From Clostridiales bacterium UBA2432 (GTDB lineage Bacteria; Bacillota; Clostridia; Lachnospirales; Vallitaleaceae): DNA of 24,369 nucleotides. The stretch lies in contig DDQW01000066.1 of the NCBI GenBank assembly GCA_002342805.1, forward strand, positions 1-24,369, in the 5' to 3' direction. The number at the start of each line of letters is the position of its first letter. Within the stretch, counting starts at the first letter, position 1. The notes beneath the pieces were generated by a model that ran no database searches, was not told where the DNA came from, and saw only the letters and a list, made by a program, of their open reading frames with translations. Both the position numbers and the translations under genes were made by a program. This document shows, piece after piece, positions 1 to 6,208 of the stretch.

Positions 1-7
1 GACAAAT

Positions 8-823
8 ATGAGTGAAAAAGATATTATTTTAAAGACGACCGAGCCAATAACAACTAAAAGAATTAAAGAAGATTTAATAAAACTAGGAATAAATTCAGGA
101 GATACTATCTTAGTGCATTCATCATTATCTAATATAGGATGGTTATGTGGTGGAGCACAAGCGGTGATTAGTTCCTTACTTGAAGTCATAGGTGATTTGG
201 GAACGCTTATAATGCCGGCCCATAGCGGTGAATGGAGTAATCCAGAAGATTGGGAAAACCCACCAGTTCCAAAGGAATGGATACCTATTATACAAGAAAA
301 TATGCCGGCTTTTCATCCTGACTTGACGCCAACAAGAGGTATGGGACGTATTGCAGAGTTGTTTAGAACATTCCCCAATACATTAAGGTCAAATCATCCG
401 CAAGTGTCTTTTTCAGCAAAGGGAAGATTAGCAAAAGAAGTCGTTAAAGAACATTTGCTAACACCTCAGTTTGGAATGACCTCGTCGCCTCTTGGGAAAA
501 TGTATAATCTAGAGACAAAGATTTTGCTGCTTGGTGTTGGATATGATTCATGTACAAGTTTTCATCTTGCGGAAACACAACTAGAAGACATGCCCAAGAA
601 ACGTTTGGGAACCGCTATGATTGAGAATGGAACTAGAGTATGGAAATGGTTTGAAGATTATGAATATGATGCGGATGATTTTGATAAACTTGGGAAGGCT
701 TTTGAAGATAAATATTTCGTTCAAAAAGGGACAGTGGGTAATGCTCAGTGTAAATTATTTGATATGCGTGAAGGTGTCGATTTTGCCAAGCTGTGGTTAG
801 AAAAAAATCGATTTTCAAAATAA
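8..823 (+). CDS. AAC(3)-family aminoglycoside N-acetyltransferase-like protein
   Basis: 271 aa, the usual length for the AAC(3)/YokD family of acetyl-CoA-dependent N-acetyltransferases, presumably cytosolic. Visible family motifs are the VHSSLSNIGWLCGG segment (residues 36-49), MPAHS (69-73), FHPDLTPTRGMGRIAELFR (102-120), SNHP (128-131) and the GVGYDSCTSFHLAE block (176-189) that holds the conserved catalytic-type His. Nothing appears truncated. The ATG is 8 bases from the window edge, so its ribosome site is not visible. It is followed after 22 bases by the VanW-PhzF fusion gene and is probably its operon partner. Many chromosomal members of this family do not act on aminoglycosides, so the true acceptor is unknown and drug resistance should not be assumed. 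Family assignment is firm; substrate is not. Confidence 0.88.
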   Translation: MSEKDIILKTTEPITTKRIKEDLIKLGINSGDTILVHSSLSNIGWLCGGAQAVISSLLEVIGDLGTLIMPAHSGEWSNPEDWENPPVPKEWIPIIQENMPAFHPDLTPTRGMGRIAELFRTFPNTLRSNHPQVSFSAKGRLAKEVVKEHLLTPQFGMTSSPLGKMYNLETKILLLGVGYDSCTSFHLAETQLEDMPKKRLGTAMIENGTRVWKWFEDYEYDADDFDKLGKAFEDKYFVQKGTVGNAQCKLFDMREGVDFAKLWLEKNRFSK

Positions 824-845
824 ATTCATAGAGAGGGGTATATCT

Positions 846-2486
846 TTGGCAAGAAAATTATTTTGTGAACTGAATCCATTAACATATAAGATTTCGGTTG
901 CTAAAGGAACTTTTTTAAGAAAAATCATATGGCTAAAAAATAAAGATAGCTATGTTAAAGAATTTTCAGAGAAAAAGTTAGACTATAAAATATATGAACA
1001 TAAATCTTTGATCAGAAGAAAATTAGGAAATGTGGATATGCATCTTCAAAATAATAAGGCGACTAATTTGAGTCTAGCGGCACCAAAAATTAATGGTGTT
1101 ATTATTTGGCCCAATGAAGTTTTTTCGTTTTGGAAGCTTGTTGGAAATTGTGATCGAAAAAAAGGATATCAAGAAGGCTTAGTGATTAAATCAGGTCAAG
1201 TGAGTCAAGGTATTGGAGGCGGTATGTGCCAATTAACCAACCTCATCCATTGGATGGTTTTACATAGTCCACTGACGATTATTGAGCATCATCATCACAA
1301 TCAAATCGATATGTTCCCGGATTATGGAAGACAAGTTCCATTTGGAAGTGGAACGTCCGTCATGTACAACTATTTAGACTATCAATTTGTGAATAGAACA
1401 AATCAAACTTTCCAGCTTATTATATATACGACAAACACGCATTTGTGTGGAGAATTAAGAAGCGATCAAGATTTAGACTATGCATACCATGTTATTGAAG
1501 AAAAAAGTTGTTTTGTAAAAGAAAAGGACGGATATTATAGAAACAATGAGATCTATCAACAAAAAATTGATAAAGCAAGCGGAAATCAAGTAGCCAAGAC
1601 ACTAATAGTAAAAAACCATGCTAAGGTTTTATATGATTCGTCCTTTATTCCCAAGAAAATTTATCGCTTAACAGCGTTTTCAGATATTAAAATTGGTGGT
1701 AATCTAGCAGGGGTTGTATTAGACTCGGATGAACTAGCCGAGGCTGACATGTTGAAGATAGCCAAAGAAGTTGGCTATAGTGAAACGGCTTTTGTCATGC
1801 AATCAAAAAAGGCGGATTACAAGATTCGATTTTTCACACCGACAGATGAAGTGAACTTATGTGGACATGCAACTGTGGCCACATTTAATTTATTGCGAGA
1901 TTTAAAATTAATATCTATAGGTTCATATACACAAGAAACAAAAGCAGGTATTTTAAAGGTCATCGTAGGTGAAGATCATGTATATATGGAACAAACGCAA
2001 CCAAGCTATTATGACATAATAGAAGCGGAAGAGCTGATTCCTTGTTTTGAAAATTTGAATGTCCATAATATGACAAGGTTGCCGATTCAAATTGTATCGA
2101 CAGGAAATAAGGATATAATATTGCCAATGAATAGCTTGAGCGACCTATTACACTTAAGTCCAAACCATGAAAAGATCCAGGCTTTAAGTGAAAAATATGA
2201 TGTTGTTGGTATTCATGCCTTTTGCTTTGAAACGATTAGCGGATGCCATGCACATACAAGAAATTTTGCGCCTCGATACGGTATTAATGAAGAGTCAGCA
2301 ACAGGAACATCAAATGGAGCGCTTGCTTGTTATTTAATGAAGTACGGACATGATGTTAGTGATGAGTTTACTATTGAACAAGGTTATTCAATGGATCGGC
2401 CATCGAAGATTCGGGTAAAAATAAAAGGGACCCAAAAATGCATTGATGAAGTCTATGTCGGTGGAAGTGCAATTCGAATTAAATAA
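846..2486 (+). CDS. VanW-domain / PhzF-like isomerase fusion protein
   Basis: 546 aa with two recognisable halves. Residues about 1-268 are VanW-like: the core has VFSFWKLVGN, GYQEG and the signature IGGGMCQLTN (123-132), then the family's usual tail with YRNNEIY. Residues about 270-546 are a complete PhzF-type epimerase/isomerase: SETAF with the expected catalytic Glu313, FFTPTDEVNLCGHAT (CGHAT at 339-343) and ATGTSNGALA (TGTSNG at 486-491). The TTG start at 846 has a good AGAGAGGGG site about 7 bases upstream. The reading frame is open across the junction, and no start codon with a ribosome site is seen at the PhzF boundary, so a single fused polypeptide is expected. VanW proteins have no settled biochemical function; PhzF enzymes isomerise or epimerise small metabolites. 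No signal peptide is evident. Fusion call is strong, function unknown. Confidence 0.87.
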   Translation: MARKLFCELNPLTYKISVAKGTFLRKIIWLKNKDSYVKEFSEKKLDYKIYEHKSLIRRKLGNVDMHLQNNKATNLSLAAPKINGVIIWPNEVFSFWKLVGNCDRKKGYQEGLVIKSGQVSQGIGGGMCQLTNLIHWMVLHSPLTIIEHHHHNQIDMFPDYGRQVPFGSGTSVMYNYLDYQFVNRTNQTFQLIIYTTNTHLCGELRSDQDLDYAYHVIEEKSCFVKEKDGYYRNNEIYQQKIDKASGNQVAKTLIVKNHAKVLYDSSFIPKKIYRLTAFSDIKIGGNLAGVVLDSDELAEADMLKIAKEVGYSETAFVMQSKKADYKIRFFTPTDEVNLCGHATVATFNLLRDLKLISIGSYTQETKAGILKVIVGEDHVYMEQTQPSYYDIIEAEELIPCFENLNVHNMTRLPIQIVSTGNKDIILPMNSLSDLLHLSPNHEKIQALSEKYDVVGIHAFCFETISGCHAHTRNFAPRYGINEESATGTSNGALACYLMKYGHDVSDEFTIEQGYSMDRPSKIRVKIKGTQKCIDEVYVGGSAIRIK

Positions 2487-2508
2487 AAGTATGTTTGGAG
2501 TGATATAA

Positions 2509-3123
2509 GTGAAATGGGTTAGGAATTCAAAAACGGCAGTCATTGTGTTACATGAAATCTATGGTGTTAATCAATTTATAAAAAAATGTGGAGAAGAATT
2601 ACACAAAGAAGGCCTTGATATATATTGCCCGGATTTGTTAGAGGGAAAACAATTTTCATATGCAGAATCAGAGGAGGCCTATCAATATTTTAAAAACATC
2701 ATTGGTTTTCAAGATGCAAGTAAAAAAACAATGGATTTAATCATAGAGATAAAGAAAAAATATGACACAATAATCCTCCTTGGATATAGTATTGGAGCGA
2801 CTATTGCCTGGTTGTGTAATCAAACAAAAGTGTGTAATGGTATCATTTGTTATTATGGTTCACGAATTCGTGATTATGTAGATGTTGAACCATCATGTCC
2901 AAATATTTTGTTTTTTGCAGCGAATGAAAGCAGTTTTAATACGTTAGAACTGATCGAAACGCTACAAAGCCAAAAAAATATAAGAATATTAAAAAGTTTT
3001 GATGCACATCATGGATTTGCAGATCCAAATAATAATGCATTTAATAGTGATTATGCGCAACAATGTTGGAATACGGTAGTTAAATTTATTCAAGATATAA
3101 AGGAGAAATCACATGAGCTATAA
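2509..3123 (+). CDS. Alpha/beta hydrolase, dienelactone hydrolase-like
   Basis: 204 aa from a GTG start with TTGGAG 8 bases upstream. The protein fits the compact dienelactone-hydrolase fold: an early VIVLHEIYGVN strand-loop (12-21), the nucleophile elbow GYSIGA (92-97, Ser94, where classical dienelactone hydrolases carry Cys) and a late HHGFADP segment (167-173) giving the catalytic His. The acid residue is less clear; AANES (137-141) sits where the usual Gly-x-x-Asp lies, so Glu140 is a candidate. The gene follows the VanW-PhzF gene by 22 bases and its end overlaps the next gene by 11 bases, so translation of the two is probably coupled. It is a likely cytosolic esterase or thioesterase-type enzyme of unknown substrate. 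Confidence 0.82.
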   Translation: MKWVRNSKTAVIVLHEIYGVNQFIKKCGEELHKEGLDIYCPDLLEGKQFSYAESEEAYQYFKNIIGFQDASKKTMDLIIEIKKKYDTIILLGYSIGATIAWLCNQTKVCNGIICYYGSRIRDYVDVEPSCPNILFFAANESSFNTLELIETLQSQKNIRILKSFDAHHGFADPNNNAFNSDYAQQCWNTVVKFIQDIKEKSHEL

Positions 3124-3766
3124 ATACATTTTATTTGACTTAGATGGGACATTAACTGATCCAAAGATTGGAATCACAAAATCTGTTGCATATTCATTAA
3201 GAAAGTTAAAAAATATCGAAGTAGAGCTAGATCAACTAACAAAGTTTATCGGTCCGCCCTTAAAAGATTCATATATAGACTTTTATGGCTTTTCTGAAAG
3301 TGAAGCAGAGATAGCAATACAAACTTATCGCGAATACTTTAAAGATACAGGAATTTATGAAAATGAAGTTTATAGTGGAATGGAGGATTTACTTGAAGCA
3401 TTAAAAGATAAGCAATATATTCTTGGTGTAGCAACATCCAAGCCAACTGTGTTTGCAGAAATTATTATTAAACACTTTGATTTAGAACGGTATTTTTCGT
3501 GTGTTGTAGGTAGTAATTTAGACGGAACAAGAACAGATAAAGCAGAAGTTATCGCAGAAGCGTTGACACAATTATCGATAGATGAAAAAGAAAACGTTGT
3601 TATGATTGGAGATCGAAAACATGATATTCTCGGAGCTAAGAAAATGGAAATAGATTCTATCGGAGTGACTTATGGGTACGGTTCCAATGAAGAACTTGAA
3701 GATGCACGCGCTGATTATATTATCGAAAACATTGATGGATTGAAGAAAATACTGGAAATAGAGTAA
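3113..3766 (+). CDS. HAD-superfamily phosphatase, Gph/phosphoglycolate-phosphatase-like
   Basis: 217 aa, subfamily IA HAD hydrolase with a helical cap. Motif I is FDLDGTLTDP (8-17; nucleophile Asp9, acid/base Asp11), motif II is ATSKP (107-111), Lys143 in TDKAE is the likely motif III lysine, and motif IV is GDRKHD (166-171). The length and GxxKxxxxxxL cap pattern match Gph-like phosphatases acting on small phosphorylated metabolites. AAGGAG lies just before the ATG, inside the end of the previous hydrolase gene (11-base overlap). It is the last gene of the 8-3766 run and its stop codon lies in the stem of a hairpin (3760-3798). The family is clear, but HAD enzymes are promiscuous and the substrate cannot be read from sequence. 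Confidence 0.88.
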   Translation: MSYKYILFDLDGTLTDPKIGITKSVAYSLRKLKNIEVELDQLTKFIGPPLKDSYIDFYGFSESEAEIAIQTYREYFKDTGIYENEVYSGMEDLLEALKDKQYILGVATSKPTVFAEIIIKHFDLERYFSCVVGSNLDGTRTDKAEVIAEALTQLSIDEKENVVMIGDRKHDILGAKKMEIDSIGVTYGYGSNEELEDARADYIIENIDGLKKILEIE

Positions 3767-3798
3767 TTTCTTCATTTAAAAAATGGACAAATTACTCT
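3760..3798. terminator. Inverted repeat at end of HAD gene, possible terminator
   Basis: AGAGTAATTT (3760-3769) and AAATTACTCT (3789-3798) form a perfect 10-bp inverted repeat that includes the HAD stop codon. A U-tract is lacking on either strand, so it may be a processing or 3'-end-protecting hairpin rather than a classical terminator. Confidence 0.4.
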
Positions 3799-3804
3799 GT
3801 TTGA

Positions 3805-3837
3805 GGATTTTACAGAAATCTAAAATCCGAGTTTTTC
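3805..3837 (+). terminator. Candidate intrinsic terminator of the AAC(3)-to-HAD operon
   Basis: GGATTTT (3805-3811) pairs with AAAATCC (3822-3828), followed by GAGTTTTT. This gives a 7-bp stem plus a short U-run reading on the plus strand. The right arm and tail lie inside the 3' end of the convergent ADP-ribosylglycohydrolase-like gene. The stem is AU-rich, so strength is uncertain. Confidence 0.4.
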
Positions 3838-4692
3838 CATAGATGCTTCGATAGAACTATAAGCATTAAGTTCATGAAGTAACTCTTTGGGTAAATGTTT
3901 GAAGCCATCTCTTGCACCGTAGAGCATGCCTAGGACCATTCCTCTAGCAGCACTATCTCCACCTGCATAAGCATTTTTAATGAGTGCAGATTGAAAATCC
4001 GTTTCGTTAAATACGATAGTAAGTACAGCCGGTAAAGCAAATGGGGAAGGACAGCTTTGCCCGATTTCTTTTATTCGAGTCACAACATCTTTCGTATTTG
4101 ATAAAGCATCACTATAGGCTTTTGCAATAAATGGGTCCATATCCTTATGCATAAGTAAACTTTTTTCAATCGACTCGCCAGCAATGATTTCTTTAAGTAC
4201 ACGAATAAAAAATTGTGCAATACTAAGAAGTTGTGGATCCGTGTGTGTTAATTGAATTTGATTGAGTATAGTTTCCTCATCAATGTCATCTAGGGCAAAT
4301 AAAGGAGCACTCCGTGCAAATCCACCAAGTTCATTGCTGTCAGAACCTTTATTACTATTTTCTAATAGTTGCATCGATTCTTTAGTCGCATGGTCAATGT
4401 ATATTGTATCTTTAGCAACAAAGTCAAGCCATTCTTTTTTGAAGACTGCTAGATTAAATTCTTTATGCTCAGCAATGGAGTTTAATAAAAGTAAAGATTG
4501 GTCGCCATAGTGTGTAAAATCGCCGGCCTTCTTGTTAGGATGATAGTCGGTATGATTTGGTTCTGTATAACTTGTAATAGGTGCGTAATGTTCTTGTATT
4601 TTATCTGTGTCGTATATCCAGTGAGGTCCTAACGCCATAGCGTCTCCAATGAATGATGCAAAAATTAAACCTTTAATTTTCTCTTTGTTCAT
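3820..4692 (-). CDS. ADP-ribosylglycohydrolase-family protein, J1-crystallin-like
   Basis: 290 aa, all-helical ADP-ribosylglycohydrolase fold (COG1397 type). The N terminus has GLIFASFIGDAMALGPHW (8-25), matching the family's GDAxG opening. Where classical enzymes have the metal-binding TDDT motif, this one reads HYGDQS (61-66), and the C-terminal GGDTDT-type motif reads GGDSAARG (244-251). These variants are what I recall for the J1-crystallin-like branch of the family. Catalytic removal of ADP-ribose therefore cannot be taken for granted. TAAGGAGG lies 7 bases before the ATG. The gene is monocistronic between convergent HAD and divergent 4803 genes, and an extended -10 (TGTTATAAT, minus strand, 4730-4738) lies upstream. 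Family call is strong; activity is open. Confidence 0.85.
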   Translation of the reverse strand: MNKEKIKGLIFASFIGDAMALGPHWIYDTDKIQEHYAPITSYTEPNHTDYHPNKKAGDFTHYGDQSLLLLNSIAEHKEFNLAVFKKEWLDFVAKDTIYIDHATKESMQLLENSNKGSDSNELGGFARSAPLFALDDIDEETILNQIQLTHTDPQLLSIAQFFIRVLKEIIAGESIEKSLLMHKDMDPFIAKAYSDALSNTKDVVTRIKEIGQSCPSPFALPAVLTIVFNETDFQSALIKNAYAGGDSAARGMVLGMLYGARDGFKHLPKELLHELNAYSSIEASMEKLGF

Positions 4693-4729
4693 TTAAATAC
4701 CTCCTTAGCAATTGATAATAGTTATTATT

Positions 4730-4738
4730 ATTATAACA
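4730..4738 (-). promoter_or_regulatory. Extended -10 promoter element for the ADP-ribosylglycohydrolase-like gene
   Basis: On the minus strand the sequence reads TGTTATAAT, a TGn plus perfect TATAAT, about 38 bases upstream of the ATG. No convincing -35 is seen at 16-18 bp, which an extended -10 can tolerate. Confidence 0.5.
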
Positions 4739-4746
4739 TAAAAGGA

Positions 4747-4775
4747 TTGAGAGTTTCTACAAGATATGATAAACT
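4747..4775 (+). promoter_or_regulatory. Weak sigma-A type promoter for the 4803 operon
   Basis: TTGAGA (4747-4752), 17-bp spacer, TAAACT (4770-4775). The -10 matches only four of six consensus bases. Position is suitable for transcription starting near 4782 and reading the three-gene 4803-7939 run. Confidence 0.35.
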
Positions 4776-4802
4776 TTCCTATAGCAAGAACCAAAAAAAC
4801 AC

Positions 4803-5774
4803 ATGCGCAATATAGAAAGTAGTCGGAATTACATGAAATATATGAAACGAGCAATGCCAGTAGCAGCAATTATAGTCTTTTTGATAGCGTTTATGTTTGT
4901 TCTTGATAACTATATGGTTATTAAGGTAGATGAATCCACAAGCATTCAATTCATTCGAATAAAGGATGGAATGAAATTAACATTAGGGCCTGGTGGTATT
5001 AATGAAATAGAAAGTATTGAGTCCTTTGAATTGTATGACAATCTGATGATGCAAGTACTTGACCATGCAGAAGATCAGTTGATTACTGCTTCTGATTGGA
5101 TTGGCCCCATGATTATTCATGCATTGGACAATACAAATGGGAATGTAGAAGAGATGTTTACTGGGGGCTGGCATGGAAGCAATGGCGATCATACCGGGAA
5201 TCCGACAGCAAAATCTATCCGAATGACATTGCTGGTAGCTGAAAATCCGATACACAAGAAAGGTTATTTTTTAGCAAAGCAGTTGACTTTAGAGGTGACC
5301 AATCAGATTATGGCCTATAATACGGATGAACGTTATGTTATAGAAGAGAAGGTGACCTACACAATTAATCCAGATAAAAAAATCGATATTTCCGTTGAAT
5401 TAATTGCAATGGAAAATGTTCGTATTGATCAGTATTATGGAATGCAATTAATTTTGCCGGATAAGTTTAATATTATTTCGTATTTGAGAAATGGGGATTT
5501 ATTGCATCAGTTTAATCATTTAGAAAATCCATATAATGCTTCTTATACACCGGTTGATGAAATTATTATAGAAGATATAGCAAGTGAGCATCGAATACTT
5601 GCGTCCATAAACCTAGAAAGCGACATCAATAATTTTGCGCATAAAGCAGAAGAACATCCTTATGCGTTTACAACAGATGATCGAAAATCCTATTTTAATT
5701 TAGTGAATGGGAAACCACTCTACTTAAAAAAAGGTGAAAAGTTTCAATGGAATGGAAGGTATCGATTTGAATAA
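4803..5774 (+). CDS. Membrane-anchored protein of unknown function
   Basis: 323 aa that I do not recognise. A short basic N terminus (KYMKRAM) precedes one hydrophobic helix at about residues 18-35, after which the rest is a soluble, acidic domain predicted outside the membrane. There is no lipobox. The ectodomain holds a Gly/His-rich stretch near residues 120-134 (TGGWHGSNGDHTGNP) and then predicted beta-rich segments, ending in a KGEKFQWNGRYRFE tail. No clear Shine-Dalgarno precedes the ATG at 4803, and Met11 or Met14 are equally poorly placed, so the exact start is uncertain. It is followed after 17 bases by another unknown gene and then an ABC transporter, suggesting an envelope-related or export-related job. 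No function is claimed. Confidence 0.75.
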   Translation: MRNIESSRNYMKYMKRAMPVAAIIVFLIAFMFVLDNYMVIKVDESTSIQFIRIKDGMKLTLGPGGINEIESIESFELYDNLMMQVLDHAEDQLITASDWIGPMIIHALDNTNGNVEEMFTGGWHGSNGDHTGNPTAKSIRMTLLVAENPIHKKGYFLAKQLTLEVTNQIMAYNTDERYVIEEKVTYTINPDKKIDISVELIAMENVRIDQYYGMQLILPDKFNIISYLRNGDLLHQFNHLENPYNASYTPVDEIIIEDIASEHRILASINLESDINNFAHKAEEHPYAFTTDDRKSYFNLVNGKPLYLKKGEKFQWNGRYRFE

Positions 5775-5791
5775 GGAACATAGGAGGCGAC

Positions 5792-6172
5792 ATGATACGC
5801 GCATTTAAAGGTAAATATATTCGTTTTGAAGATGAAGGGAAAAAAAGAAAAGACCATCTATTAATCGTTGAGATTCTAAACAGGAAAATGGATTTGATTC
5901 AAGTGATTGTGTGTAACGAAACGGAGCTCCTATTAGCCATGGTGGTTGAGAATGTCACTGAAATCAGTGGATATCATCGATATCAGCCAAAGTCAGATAC
6001 CGTATCACCTTTTGGAATAGGTGGACTGAGTAAGTTGCGAACCGATCATAAAGAAGGAATGCTTGAAGGTATAGCGGCACAAAGCCGATTTGATTACAAT
6101 CAATTAGCCATTAATTTTGGAAAAGGCTTATTAAAAACAGATGAAATGTTTGTTCAATTTGTGGATGAATAA
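5792..6172 (+). CDS. Small protein of unknown function
   Basis: 126 aa, no membrane segment or signal peptide, mixed alpha/beta composition with a hydrophobic core strand pattern (HLLIVEILNRKMDLIQVIV, residues 22-40). I do not recognise the family. The start is secure: AGGAGG sits 4 bases before the ATG. It lies between the membrane-anchored 4803 gene (17-base gap) and the ABC transporter gene, apparently in one operon. Its last bases are the first copy of a perfect 16-base tandem duplication that carries the stop codon (see 6157-6188). The gene is real on the basis of its ribosome site, spacing and length; role unknown. Confidence 0.7.
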   Translation: MIRAFKGKYIRFEDEGKKRKDHLLIVEILNRKMDLIQVIVCNETELLLAMVVENVTEISGYHRYQPKSDTVSPFGIGGLSKLRTDHKEGMLEGIAAQSRFDYNQLAINFGKGLLKTDEMFVQFVDE

Positions 6173-6188
6173 ATTTGTGGATGAATAA
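6157..6188. repeat. Perfect 16-bp tandem duplication across a gene junction
   Basis: ATTTGTGGATGAATAA occurs twice back to back (6157-6172 and 6173-6188). The first copy encodes the end and stop codon of the 126-aa protein; the second is untranslated spacer and contributes the A of an ATG at 6188. It looks like a replication-slippage duplication. Confidence 0.95.
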
Positions 6189-6208
6189 TGACAACGGAGG
6201 CGACAGCA

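Noticed and set aside
8..823. Calling the AAC(3) homologue an aminoglycoside resistance gene
   Set aside because: Chromosomal AAC(3)-family members often act on other amines, and no mobile element or resistance context is present.
1282..1299. Run of four histidines in the VanW half (EHHHHN) as a tag or metal site
   Set aside because: It is inside the VanW core next to a conserved loop; there is no vector sequence around, so it is natural and not evidence of a metal site by itself.
6188..6208. Longer ABC transporter start at ATG 6188
   Set aside because: The only ribosome site, GGAGG at 6196-6200, lies downstream of it and is correctly placed for ATG 6209.
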